A stretch of 24,415 nt of DNA from the NCBI GenBank assembly GCA_036260255.1, contig DATAAF010000056.1:1-24415 (forward strand), in the 5' to 3' direction. Positions 7,660 through 15,035 of this stretch are shown piece after piece (the stretch's first letter is position 1; the number at the start of each line of letters is the position of its first letter). The stretch comes from DASZJY01 sp036260255 (GTDB lineage: Bacteria; Actinomycetota; Acidimicrobiia; Acidimicrobiales; AC-14). The position numbers and the translations under genes are program-made. The notes under the pieces are model-generated. The model was not told the DNA's origin. It searched no databases and worked only from the letters and a program-made list of their open reading frames with translations.

Positions 7660-7828
7660 GGGCGACCGCCCGGGCGCCCCGACGCCCGACGAGGTGGCGG
7701 CGGTGATGGCCGCCCTGGAGGTCGTCCTCGGCCCCGGCCAGGGAGAGCCGCCTCCGACGCCGGCGTGGCGGTGGTCGGGACGGCGGTGGCAGTCGCCCGA
7801 GCGGCGCCGGCGCCAGGCGTGGAGCTGA
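7640..7828 (+). CDS. Acyl-CoA carboxylase epsilon subunit (AccE/PccE-like)
   Basis: This is a 62-residue basic protein. Residues 14-30 (APTPDEVAAVMAALEVV) match the Px(D/E)ELAAxxAxL helix of actinobacterial epsilon subunits. The tail WRWSGRRWQSPERRRRQAWS resembles their Trp/Arg-rich end (WRR...R...SWR). Epsilon subunits are small, poorly conserved and found only beside a carboxyltransferase gene. They bridge alpha and beta and raise activity. The ATG lies 20 nt inside the end of the beta gene, so translation is coupled. The identification rests on size, position and these short motifs, so it is likely rather than certain. Confidence 0.7.
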   Translation: MATSPSEGDRPGAPTPDEVAAVMAALEVVLGPGQGEPPPTPAWRWSGRRWQSPERRRRQAWS

Positions 7829-8811
7829 CCACCGTCGCCGACGACGAGGCCGTGCTCCACGACGGCCTCCGCGTCGTGCGCCACGGTGGGCTGGCGCCCG
7901 ACACCGAGTACGAGCTGGACGGCGTCGCCATGCGGACCCTTCCCCGCCCGCCCGGCGATCGCCTCGCCACCGTCGCCACTGTGAACGACGTGCACTTCGG
8001 GGAGACGGTCTGCGGGGTGATGGCGGGGATCGAGCTGGGCCCGCCGCTCGAGGTGGGCCCTGACGAGCCGCCCTACACGGAGACCATGAACCGGGCCGCC
8101 GCCGCCGAGATCGCCGCCGTCGAGCCCGACGCCGTGGTTGTCAAAGGCGACCTGACGTCCAGCGGCACCGCCGAGCAGTTCGCCGCCTTCCTCGACTGCT
8201 ACGGCTCGGCCTTCGGCGAACGGCTGCACTGGGTGCGGGGGAACCACGACGTTCTCGTCGAGGGGACGGTGCCGTCGGCGGCGCCGGTCGCGGTCGAGCT
8301 GCCGGGCGTGATCCTCGCCCTGCTCGACACGCCCGTCGCCGGGCGGGCGGGCGGCGCCGTGAGCAGCGACCAGCTGGAGTGGCTCGACGAGTTGGGCGGG
8401 CGGGCCGACCGCCCGGTCATGGTGTTCGGGCACCATCCCCTCTACGACGGCGGCAGCGACTCCTTCGGCATCACTCCTGATGACAGCGAGCGGCTGCTCG
8501 ACGTCGTTGCCCGTCGGCGGGCGATCGTCGGCTACTTCGCCGGCCACACCCATCGCAACCGGGTGCGCACGTTCGAGCGCACCGGCGACGTCCCGTGGGT
8601 CGAGGTCTCGTCCACCAAGGACTTCCCCGGCGGGTGGGCCGAGTACCGGGTCTTCGAGGGGGGCGTGCTCCAGGTCTTCCGACGCATCTCCGCGCCCGAC
8701 GCACTCGACTGGTCGGAGCGCACCCGGGCCATGTTCGGCGGCCTTTACCCGGCCTACTCGTTCGGGACGATCGACGACCGGTGCTTCCCGATCTGGCCCC
8801 GGCGGCGGTGA
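7819..8811 (+). CDS. Calcineurin-like metallophosphoesterase, soluble
   Basis: This is a two-metal phosphoesterase with the full motif set: DVHFGE (D-x-H), VVKGDLTSSG (GD), VRGNHDVL (GNHD), FGHHPLYDGG (GH) and FAGHTHRNRV (GHTH). It resembles Icc/CpdA and related phosphodiesterases, so substrates could be cyclic nucleotides, phospholipids or other phosphodiesters; the substrate cannot be deduced. The N-terminal segment before the first motif (ELTTVADDEAVLHDGLRV) looks like a small beta domain. I chose GTG 7819, which gives 330 residues and overlaps the epsilon gene by 10 nt. GTG 7765 (348 residues) is also in frame but would overlap epsilon by 64 nt and add only low-complexity residues. Neither has a clear ribosome site. 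There is no signal peptide. Confidence 0.85.
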   Translation: MELTTVADDEAVLHDGLRVVRHGGLAPDTEYELDGVAMRTLPRPPGDRLATVATVNDVHFGETVCGVMAGIELGPPLEVGPDEPPYTETMNRAAAAEIAAVEPDAVVVKGDLTSSGTAEQFAAFLDCYGSAFGERLHWVRGNHDVLVEGTVPSAAPVAVELPGVILALLDTPVAGRAGGAVSSDQLEWLDELGGRADRPVMVFGHHPLYDGGSDSFGITPDDSERLLDVVARRRAIVGYFAGHTHRNRVRTFERTGDVPWVEVSSTKDFPGGWAEYRVFEGGVLQVFRRISAPDALDWSERTRAMFGGLYPAYSFGTIDDRCFPIWPRRR

Positions 8812-8983
8812 TGTGGCCGAAGGGCCTTCCGGCTACACGACCGGGACCGTCCGATCGGGCATTCGCTCGCATCAATCACGGGGGCCACTTGGCGCGCACG
8901 GCCACCTTCGCCTGACAGTCGTCGAAGCCCGGAAAATTTCTCATTCCCCCGCGACGTCCGTTGCGACCGAGACCACGACAGTT

Positions 8984-9000
8984 GCCCGCCTGGCGCGGGC
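8984..9000. terminator. Possible terminator hairpin between convergent phosphoesterase genes
   Basis: GCCCGC and GCGGGC pair around a 5-nt loop. The hairpin lies between two convergent genes, 173 nt after the plus gene and 11 nt after the minus gene. There is no U-tract on either side. The rest of 8812-9010 holds nothing recognisable. Confidence 0.35.
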
Positions 9001-9010
9001 GGCCGGATCG

Positions 9011-10741
9011 CTACTTCTCGGGCGCCCTCTTGGGGATCGTGATCGGCTCCTCGATGAGGCGCAGCTGAGGCTCGTCGCCGACGGGAGAAAGCCATGGCGC
9101 GTCGGGAGCCGCCTCGGGGGACGACTCCCATTTCTTGCTCACCTTGTCGATCCCGACGGGGTAGACGGTGAGGTCACCGTCGTCCCCGATGTGGAGCCGG
9201 AGGAAGTTCTTGTAGTGGGGGTAGTGGAGCGGTGCGTACGCCTCGTTCCCGTGGAAGCCCAGAAGGTTCGTGGTCCACAGGTAGGCGGAGATCCCGAGGA
9301 CGCCGGTGACCCCGCCCAGTACGCCGACGAAACCGAGGAAGGCGAGCAGCGAGTCGGCTCCGTCCCCGAAATGGGAGGCCAGCTCTGACGAGGCGATGAA
9401 GACCCCGGTCAGTGTGGCGAACAGCATGGCCGTGTGCACGAGCCCGATGAGGAGCCGGGTAGGGCCGCCGGCCTCGTGGGCCAGGCGGACCATGATCCCG
9501 AACGTGACGACCATCAGCATGATGAGCATGAAGGCGGTGGGGCTGTTCCACAGCGCCAGGCGCAGGTCGGTGAGGCTCAGCGAGACATGGGCGTTCCGCA
9601 GGTGCAGGTTCAGCATGAACGCCAGCACGACGTAGATGCCGCCGAAGGCGGCGGCCAACGGGAGGTTGAACACGGGCAGGACGAACAGCCACTTCCGTAG
9701 CCGCTTCGAATCGCGCACGGAGGGGTACACCGTCTTCTTCTCGAACTCTCCCGCGTCGTCGCCGCGGTGCGGCCGGGTGTGCTCGGGAAGACCCTGGGTC
9801 GGGTGCATGAAGGCGCCTCCGCCCCCGGCGGTGATGAGCTGGCGCCCACCTCCGACCTCCTCATAGCGGCAGTAGTGGTGACGCCCACTCTTCAGGTAGA
9901 GGGCCACGTGGGCGCCTGCCGGCTCGACCACCTCGCGCTCGAGGTACCGGATGTCGCGGTCGGAGAAGACCTCGCTGGTCTTGCGGCCGCTCTCGACCTC
10001 CTTGGCCGTGCACAGCACGAGCCGGTCACCGTCGGCGAGGTGCTCGCCCACGTTGCAGAAGTAACGGATCTGTGGCTCGTCGAGGTAGTCGCCGAACTGC
10101 AGGTCGACGCCCCAGATCCACCAGCCCCGCGGGAGCTTGACAGCGAAGTAGCTCCGGCTCTGGACCGTCTTCCAACCGCCGATGGGGCGACCGCGGCAGA
10201 AGACGTTCGAGAAGTTGATGAGCCCGTCGTACCAGTCGTGGCTCCCGGGGATGGCGAACAGCTCGGGGGTCCCGGCGGCGTGGGGCATCGCCGCTGTATA
10301 GGGGCCGATTAGGCGGTTCTGGTACTCCTTCTTCTTGGGCACCGGGTACACCTGGTCACCGCCCATGAGGAGGATGCGCCCTCGCTCGGTGGCCACGTGG
10401 TCGCCGTTCGAGGAGAGCTCGAGCTTCTCCTGGGCGAGGGCCCTCGCCACCGTGTACGTCGAGTCGAACCCGTCACCGAGGTCGGACACGTAGTCCACCC
10501 AGAGCTCTGACCCCTCGGAGCGGTCGTAGATGTCCGACGCGGCGAGGGCCTGGAGGTCACGGCTGTCGGCGTAGGAGTTCCAGAGGCCCGACGCCACGAC
10601 CCGCGAAAGGGTGTCGACGAGCTGGTGGGGATCGAACCAGCGCACCATGGGCCGGCGGACGAAGCCCAGCTCCTGGTCGGACCGTGGGCGCTCGGAGGAC
10701 TCGTCGTCGGTCGTGCCGGCCTGCCACTGGATGCGCTTCAT
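9011..10741 (-). CDS. Membrane-anchored calcineurin-like metallophosphoesterase
   Basis: This 576-residue protein has a phosphoesterase domain (about 80-315) followed by four predicted transmembrane helices (about 352-380, 401-421, 429-452, 463-488) and a cytoplasm-like tail. Metal-site blocks are recognisable but divergent: SDLGDGFDS (86-94), LLMGGDQVYPV (124-134), IPGSHDWYDGL (164-174, Ser where GNHD has Asn) and SGRHHYCRY (285-293, His-His). No signal peptide is seen, so the catalytic domain is probably cytosolic. The function of this family is not established. I chose ATG 10741 because residues upstream are non-protein-like; the Shine-Dalgarno-like GGCGGAG abuts the start too closely, and an AT-rich CAATAT box 8 nt upstream hints at a leaderless start. 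It is divergent from the DUF1905 gene. Confidence 0.82.
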   Translation of the reverse strand: MKRIQWQAGTTDDESSERPRSDQELGFVRRPMVRWFDPHQLVDTLSRVVASGLWNSYADSRDLQALAASDIYDRSEGSELWVDYVSDLGDGFDSTYTVARALAQEKLELSSNGDHVATERGRILLMGGDQVYPVPKKKEYQNRLIGPYTAAMPHAAGTPELFAIPGSHDWYDGLINFSNVFCRGRPIGGWKTVQSRSYFAVKLPRGWWIWGVDLQFGDYLDEPQIRYFCNVGEHLADGDRLVLCTAKEVESGRKTSEVFSDRDIRYLEREVVEPAGAHVALYLKSGRHHYCRYEEVGGGRQLITAGGGGAFMHPTQGLPEHTRPHRGDDAGEFEKKTVYPSVRDSKRLRKWLFVLPVFNLPLAAAFGGIYVVLAFMLNLHLRNAHVSLSLTDLRLALWNSPTAFMLIMLMVVTFGIMVRLAHEAGGPTRLLIGLVHTAMLFATLTGVFIASSELASHFGDGADSLLAFLGFVGVLGGVTGVLGISAYLWTTNLLGFHGNEAYAPLHYPHYKNFLRLHIGDDGDLTVYPVGIDKVSKKWESSPEAAPDAPWLSPVGDEPQLRLIEEPITIPKRAPEK

Positions 10742-10832
10742 CTCCGCCCATATTGGCGCGCCGGCGGCGCGGCGATGAATCCTCGGTCGTTCCCCCGTCT
10801 GAAGGGCAGGAGACGACACGAGGGGAGGTTCG

Positions 10833-11111
10833 ATGCGCAGGTTGAGCAGGACGTTCACCGCCGAGCTGCAGAAGAGCCCGAACAAGGGGGGGTGGACCTA
10901 CGTGGTGATGCCCGGCTCGGCCGAGTACTTCGGCACCCGCGGCCTGGTGAAGGTCACCGGCACAGTCGACGGCCATCCCTTCCGCAGCTCGTTCATGGCT
11001 CTGGGCGACGGCACCCACAAGCTTCCGATCAAGGCCGACGTGCGCAAGGCCATCGCCAAGGAGGCGGGTGACACGGTCACCGTCCGCCTCCAGCAGCGGC
11101 TCGACGACTAG
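10833..11111 (+). CDS. DUF1905 domain protein
   Basis: This is a 92-residue protein matching DUF1905: FTAELQKSPNKGGWTYVVMP (8-27), then GLVKVTGTVDGHPFRSSFMALGDGTHKLPIKADVRKAIAKEAGDTVTVRLQQR. The domain is a small beta barrel, often fused to a YdeI/OmpD-associated segment, which is absent here. The biochemical role is unknown. ATG 10833 follows a strong ribosome site (GGGGAGG, 4 nt spacing). The gene stands alone; the FAD oxidase gene begins 100 nt later. Confidence 0.85.
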   Translation: MRRLSRTFTAELQKSPNKGGWTYVVMPGSAEYFGTRGLVKVTGTVDGHPFRSSFMALGDGTHKLPIKADVRKAIAKEAGDTVTVRLQQRLDD

Positions 11112-11211
11112 CAGCGCTGCACGCCGGCCGCCCGACCTGTTGTCCGGCGGCTCTCTTGGTACGGTGCCGGCGGGTGCCGGGGGGCGCCCGGGGGAGGGGG
11201 TGCGCGAGGGA

Positions 11212-12642
11212 ATGGCCGCGATCTCGATGACGGGGCTCGACGGCGATCGTGTCGATCTCAGCGAGCAGGCGCTGGAGGGGTTGTCGGCGCAGCTTCATGG
11301 TTCGCTGCTCCAGCCCGGTGCTCCGGGCTACGATGCCGTGGTCCGCATCTGGAACGGCATGATCTCGAGGACGCCGGCCCTCGTCGTGCAGCCGGTCTCG
11401 GTGGACGACGTGAGGACCACCGTCGCCTTCGCCCGAGCCAACGGGCTGCTCCTGTCGATCAAGGGCGGAGGGCACAACATCGCAGGGACCTCGCTGGCCG
11501 ACGGGGCGCTGACCCTGGACATGTCGCGGATGAAAGCCGTCGAGGTGGATCCGGGGCGTCGTGTCGCCCGCGTCGAGGCCGGGTGCCTCCTCGGGGACGT
11601 CGACCGGGCCACCCAGGAGCATGGCCTCGCGACCGTCCTCGGGTTCGTCTCGGAGACGGGCGTCGCCGGGCTGACGCTGGGAGGCGGGTTCGGGTATCTC
11701 TCGCGGCGCTTCGGCTGGACGGTCGACAACCTCGAGGAGGTCGAGATCGTCACCGCCGACGGCGAGGTGCGCCGGGCCGCCGCCGACGAGCACGACGACC
11801 TGTTCTGGGCGCTGCGCGGCGGCGGAGGCAACTTCGGCGTGGTCACCGGGTTCACCTTCCGCCTGCACCCGGTCGGCCCGACCATCACGGGAGGCCTCAT
11901 CGTCTGGGACGCCGGGAAGGCTGACCGGATACTCGCTCGCTACCGCGAGGTCACCGAGTCGGCACCGAGGGAGCTGACGCTCGCCCTGACGATGCGGCTC
12001 GCCCCGCCCGCTCCGTTCCTCCCCCAGGAGTGGCACGGCAAGCCCATCATCGGCATCCTCGCCTGCCATACCGGCGATGTGGCAAAGGCGGCCGACGACC
12101 TGGCGCCGATCCGGGTCGCCGACGGTTGCATCGCCGACCTGATCGTCCAGAAGCGCTACGTCGAGCAGCAGTGCATGCTCGACCCGACCCAGCCCAAGGG
12201 GATGCACTACTACTGGAAGTCGGAGTTCGTCGCTCGCCTGCCGGACGACCTTCTCGAGACCTTCGGGGACCAGGCGACCGCCATCGAGTCGCCTATGTCC
12301 CAGATGGTGCTGTTCCAGTTGGGCGGAGCGGTCGGCGACCGGGAGACGGGCACGACGGCGTTCGGCAACCGCGACGCCGCCTACGTCCTGAACGCCGCCG
12401 GGGCCTGGCCTCCCGACGCACCGCAGGCGACCAGGCACCGGGAGTGGGTGCGCTCGGCGTGGGAGGCGGTGCGTCCCTACTCGACTGGCGGGAACTACGT
12501 GAACTTCCAGACGGCCGACGAAGACGAGCGCCGGACGAGAGAGGCGTACCGCGACACCCTCGACCGGCTGGCGAGGGTGAAAGGCGCCTACGACCCCGAG
12601 AACCTCTTCAGGGTCAACCGGAACATCCGGCCCGCCGTCTAG
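11212..12642 (+). CDS. FAD-dependent oxidoreductase, berberine-bridge-enzyme (BBE) type
   Basis: This is a 476-residue flavoprotein of the PCMH/VAO superfamily. The FAD-binding half contains IKGGGHNIAGTS (83-94), where His88 aligns with the histidine bound covalently to FAD, and the stretch ETGVAGLTLGGGFGYLSRRFG, which lacks the cysteine used by bicovalent BBE enzymes. FWALRGGGGNFGVVTGFTFRLHPV closes the FAD domain. The C-terminal BBE motif is YSTGGNYVNFQ, followed by YDPENLFRVNRNI. Expected chemistry is oxidation of an alcohol, sugar or secondary metabolite with transfer to O2 or another acceptor; the substrate is unknown. The ATG was chosen over upstream in-frame codons because similarity begins after it. 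No signal peptide is apparent, so it is probably cytosolic. Confidence 0.88.
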   Translation: MAAISMTGLDGDRVDLSEQALEGLSAQLHGSLLQPGAPGYDAVVRIWNGMISRTPALVVQPVSVDDVRTTVAFARANGLLLSIKGGGHNIAGTSLADGALTLDMSRMKAVEVDPGRRVARVEAGCLLGDVDRATQEHGLATVLGFVSETGVAGLTLGGGFGYLSRRFGWTVDNLEEVEIVTADGEVRRAAADEHDDLFWALRGGGGNFGVVTGFTFRLHPVGPTITGGLIVWDAGKADRILARYREVTESAPRELTLALTMRLAPPAPFLPQEWHGKPIIGILACHTGDVAKAADDLAPIRVADGCIADLIVQKRYVEQQCMLDPTQPKGMHYYWKSEFVARLPDDLLETFGDQATAIESPMSQMVLFQLGGAVGDRETGTTAFGNRDAAYVLNAAGAWPPDAPQATRHREWVRSAWEAVRPYSTGGNYVNFQTADEDERRTREAYRDTLDRLARVKGAYDPENLFRVNRNIRPAV

Positions 12643-12655
12643 CGGCGGTCTCAGC

Positions 12656-12677
12656 GGCGGCGACCGACGTCGCCGCC
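12656..12677 (+). terminator. Terminator-like hairpin after the FAD oxidase
   Basis: GGCGGCGAC pairs with GTCGCCGCC around a CGAC loop, 13 nt after the oxidase stop. The stem is strong (9 bp, GC-rich) but no U-tract follows, as is common in high-GC actinobacteria. Confidence 0.5.
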
Positions 12678-12719
12678 CACCGCTGCCCCGCCGCCGCCGG
12701 TCCGCGGGCCAGCAGGTGC

Positions 12720-12749
12720 TTGACTGTCGAACACCCGTTCGCCTACGAT
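12720..12749 (+). promoter_or_regulatory. Promoter of the DUF222-HNH gene
   Basis: TTGACT (12720-12725), an 18-nt spacer and TACGAT (12744-12749) form a near-consensus housekeeping promoter. Transcription would start near 12756, about 41 nt before the ATG. The spacer contains the LexA-like box. Confidence 0.7.
12728..12741. promoter_or_regulatory. LexA-like SOS box
   Basis: CGAAC-ACCC-GTTCG has the perfect half-sites and 4-nt gap of the Gram-positive/actinobacterial LexA operator (CGAAC-N4-GTTCG). It fills the -35/-10 spacer, where a bound repressor would block RNA polymerase. A quick scan saw no second box of this type in the window. Confidence 0.7.
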
Positions 12750-12796
12750 GTGGGCGTCGCTTCCCCCGATGTGGTCGGTCGACGTGGGGAGCGAGC

Positions 12797-13948
12797 ATGC
12801 CCGCCAGCGAGGTACTTGAGGCGTTGGTCTCGGCGATCGACGCCGCCTGTGAGCTCGACCCCGCCCTGCTGGGCGACGGCGAGACGGTCGAGGCCCTGCA
12901 CCGCCAGCTGGCCCGTCTGGAGGCGGTGGTCACCCGGGCGACGGCGGCTTTCGACGCCGGTGGCGCCTGGCCGGCCGACGGCGCCCGCTCGGCGGCGTCG
13001 TGGGTGGCGTTCCGCTGCCGGCTGCCCGCCTCCACCGCCCGCCGCCGGGTGCGGGTGGGCCGGGGCTTGCGCCACATGCCCGAGACCGAGGCGGCGTGGC
13101 TGGCCGGAGGGATCGCCGAGGCCCACGCCGGGCCCCTGGCGGCGGCGCGCACCCCGGTGACCGCCGACTCCTTTGCCCGCGACGAGGCGGTGCTGGTGGG
13201 CGAGGCCCGACGCCTGACCCACCAGCAGTTCATGCGAGTGCTGGCCTACTGGTGCCAGCTGGCCGATCCCGACGGGTCGGAGGCCGACGCCCGGGCGCAG
13301 CACGACGCCCGCCGCCTGCACCTCTCCCGCAGCTTCGGGGGGATGTGGGTCCTCGAGGGCCTGTTGGACCCCATCGGCGGCTCTGCGGTGGCCGAGGCCC
13401 TGGGGCGCATCGAGGACGAGCTGTTCGCGGCCGACTGGGCCGCCGCCCGCGATCGGGTGGGCGAAGGCGAAGGCGTCACCGTCGCCGACCTGGCCCGGAC
13501 GCCGGCCCAGCGCCGGGCCGACGCCCTGCTGGAGCTGGCCCGGCGGGCGGGAGCGGTGCCTGCCGGGGCCCGCATGCCCGAGCCGCTGTTCAGCGTGCTC
13601 GTGGGCTATGAGACCTTCGCCGGGCGCATCTGCGAGCTGGCCGACGGCACGGTGGTGAGCCCCGGCAGCCTCGTCCCCTTCCTCGACCAGGCGTGGATCG
13701 AACGGGTGGTCTTCGACGGCCCCGACCGGGTGATGAACGTGGGGGTGCGCCGGCGCCTGTTCGCAGGGGCCACCCGCCGGGCCGTGGAGGTGCGCGACCG
13801 CCAGTGCTTCTCCGAGTTCTGCGACGTCCCCGCCGAGCACTGCGAGATCGACCACGTCCAGCCCTACGCCGACGGCGGCCTCACCACCGAGGCCAACGGC
13901 CGGCCTGCCTGCGGCTACCACAACCGCCGCCGCCACCGACGAACGTAG
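12797..13948 (+). CDS. DUF222 / HNH endonuclease domain protein (13E12-repeat type)
   Basis: This is a 383-residue member of the actinobacterial family known in mycobacteria as 13E12 repeat proteins. The long helical DUF222 region (about 1-300) contains typical blocks: SAASWVAFRCRLPASTARRRVRVGRGL, AWLAGGIAEAHAGPLA and RTPAQRRADALLELARRA. The C-terminal HNH nuclease has CEIDHVQPYADGG (349-361, Asp352-His353), Asn367 and CGYHNRRRH (372-380, His375), with supporting cysteines in the preceding QCFSEFCDVP. The nuclease residues look intact. ATG 12797 has GGGGAG upstream. Promoter architecture points to DNA-damage induction. Such genes are multicopy in many actinobacteria and may be mobile or spread by gene conversion. 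The cellular target is unknown. Confidence 0.93.
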   Translation: MPASEVLEALVSAIDAACELDPALLGDGETVEALHRQLARLEAVVTRATAAFDAGGAWPADGARSAASWVAFRCRLPASTARRRVRVGRGLRHMPETEAAWLAGGIAEAHAGPLAAARTPVTADSFARDEAVLVGEARRLTHQQFMRVLAYWCQLADPDGSEADARAQHDARRLHLSRSFGGMWVLEGLLDPIGGSAVAEALGRIEDELFAADWAAARDRVGEGEGVTVADLARTPAQRRADALLELARRAGAVPAGARMPEPLFSVLVGYETFAGRICELADGTVVSPGSLVPFLDQAWIERVVFDGPDRVMNVGVRRRLFAGATRRAVEVRDRQCFSEFCDVPAEHCEIDHVQPYADGGLTTEANGRPACGYHNRRRHRRT

Positions 13949-13973
13949 CCGCCGCCCTCGAGGCGGCGGCTAC
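13945..13973. terminator. Bidirectional terminator hairpin
   Basis: A perfect 12-bp stem (GTAGCCGCCGCC at 13945-13956, complement at 13962-13973) with a CTCGA loop begins on the stop codon of the HNH gene and faces the convergent SRPBCC gene, whose stop is at 14021. TTCT follows on the plus strand. It can serve both directions. Confidence 0.75.
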
Positions 13974-14020
13974 TTCTGGTCATACCGCCAGGGCGCTCCT
14001 GACGCGCCGTGCCCCAAAGG

Positions 14021-14500
14021 TCAGCCTGCCAGCAGCTCGTCCAGGCGCTCGTAGCTCTGGCGAATGCCGTCCTCCATTCCACTGGCGAGGACGGCGTCGC
14101 GCGCTTCGAAGGAGTCGACCAGCGACGTCGCCGTCAGCCGGGTGCGGCCGTCGCCCAGGTCCTCGAGGACGAGGCGCTCGAGCGCCACGCCGTCGGGCGC
14201 GCCCTCGAAGGTGAAGGTCTGCACGATGACCTCGGTGGGACGCACCTCGTGGAAGGACCCGTGGAAGCCGTACTCCTCGCCGTCCCTGATGTGGACGTAC
14301 CGGTACGACCCGCCGGTGCGGCAGTCGAAGTGGTCGATGCGCATCTGCATGTCCCGGGGCCCGAGCCACTGGGCGACGAGGTCAGGGTCGGTGTGGGCCC
14401 GGAAGACCTTGGCCGGGGGGGCGTCGAACTCCCTGGTGATGCGGATCAGGGGGACGTCGCGATCGGCGGTGATCTGGGTCTCGCCGGTCGTGGTGTTCAT
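14021..14500 (-). CDS. SRPBCC / AHSA1-like domain protein
   Basis: This is a 159-residue START-fold protein of the AHSA1 (COG3832) group. Visible landmarks: IRITREFDAPPAKVFRAHTDPDLVAQWLGPRDM near the N-terminus, GGSYRYVHIRDGEEYGFHGSFHEVRPTEVIVQTFTFEG in the middle, and the C-terminal helix GMEDGIRQSYERLDELLAG. The fold holds a hydrophobic ligand; the ligand is unknown. The ATG has AAAGGAG 7 nt upstream and overlaps the stop of the ArsR regulator as ATGA, so the two proteins are made together. ArsR plus AHSA1 is a frequent bacterial pair, with the regulator repressing both. Confidence 0.9.
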   Translation of the reverse strand: MNTTTGETQITADRDVPLIRITREFDAPPAKVFRAHTDPDLVAQWLGPRDMQMRIDHFDCRTGGSYRYVHIRDGEEYGFHGSFHEVRPTEVIVQTFTFEGAPDGVALERLVLEDLGDGRTRLTATSLVDSFEARDAVLASGMEDGIRQSYERLDELLAG

Positions 14501-14880
14501 CTCACTGCTCCTTTCTTGTCTGTCGCGGGTGATTCGGGCGGTGGAGTGGGCTCGACGTCGTCCGGCATCGAGGCCAGGACGTCGTCGAGGCGGCGGTAGC
14601 GCTCCTCCGCTTGGCGGCGGTAGCGCTCGATCCACTTGGTCATCAGGTCGAAGACCTCCGCTTCCAGGTGCACCGGCCGGCGCTGGGCCTCCCGGGTTCG
14701 GCTCACCAGGCCGGCGTCCTCCAGCACCTTTAGGTGCTTGGAGACGGCCTGGAGCGTGACGTCGTAGGGCTCGGCCAGCTCGTTGACGGTGGCGTCGCCC
14801 ACCGACAGCCTCGCCACGATGTCCCGCCGGGTGGGATCGGCCAGCGCCGCGAACACCCGGGACAGCGGATCAGCCGCCAC
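14497..14880 (-). CDS. ArsR/SmtB family transcriptional repressor
   Basis: This is a 127-residue winged-helix protein. VFAALADPTRRDIVARLSVGDATVNELAEPYDVTLQAVSKHLKVLEDAGLVSRTREAQRRPVHLE is the typical ArsR core, with VTLQAVSKHLKVLEDAGL as recognition helix and RR...PVHLE as wing. It has no cysteine, so the metal site of true ArsR is absent and this is probably not a metal sensor. The GTG start at 14880 is set by the GGAGGAAGGAA stretch just upstream and by where similarity begins. It is the first gene of a two-gene operon and very likely controls it through the two inverted repeats overlapping its own promoter. Confidence 0.9.
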   Translation of the reverse strand: MAADPLSRVFAALADPTRRDIVARLSVGDATVNELAEPYDVTLQAVSKHLKVLEDAGLVSRTREAQRRPVHLEAEVFDLMTKWIERYRRQAEERYRRLDDVLASMPDDVEPTPPPESPATDKKGAVR

Positions 14881-14893
14881 TTCCTTCCTCCGT

Positions 14894-14917
14894 GTACTCA
14901 ACCGTCTGGTTGAGTAC
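14894..14917. promoter_or_regulatory. ArsR operator 1
   Basis: A perfect inverted repeat: GTACTCAACC, 4 nt (GTCT), then the exact complement. It covers the predicted transcription start and lies just downstream of the -10 box. It shares the core TCAACC-N4-GGTTGA with operator 2. Confidence 0.8.
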
Positions 14918-14946
14918 AAGATAGACCGGGGCAACCTTCTTGTCAA
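14918..14946 (-). promoter_or_regulatory. Promoter of the ArsR-SRPBCC operon
   Basis: Reading the minus strand: TTGACA (14941-14946), a 17-nt spacer and TATCTT (14918-14923). This is the best sigma-70-type promoter in the window. Operator 2 overlaps the -35 and operator 1 abuts the -10. Confidence 0.82.
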
Positions 14947-14958
14947 CCAGTTGGTTGA
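14943..14958. promoter_or_regulatory. ArsR operator 2
   Basis: TCAACC-AGTT-GGTTGA is a perfect inverted repeat with the same half-sites as operator 1, centred 45 bp from it (about four helical turns). It overlaps the -35 hexamer. Confidence 0.75.
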
Positions 14959-15035
14959 GAACCGGCTCGGTGGCCGTTGACACTGGCGGGAACCGGCCTC
15001 GCGTCGGCGACGTCCAACGATGGAGGTGTTGAGCG

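Noticed and set aside
5923..8553. 876-codon minus-strand ORF opposite the carboxylase and phosphoesterase
   Set aside because: Antisense to clearly homologous genes, low-complexity Gly/Val/Asp/His composition, no recognisable domain.
11077..13233. 718-codon minus-strand ORF opposite the FAD oxidase and HNH genes
   Set aside because: Spans two real genes and their promoter; composition is that of a GC-driven shadow.
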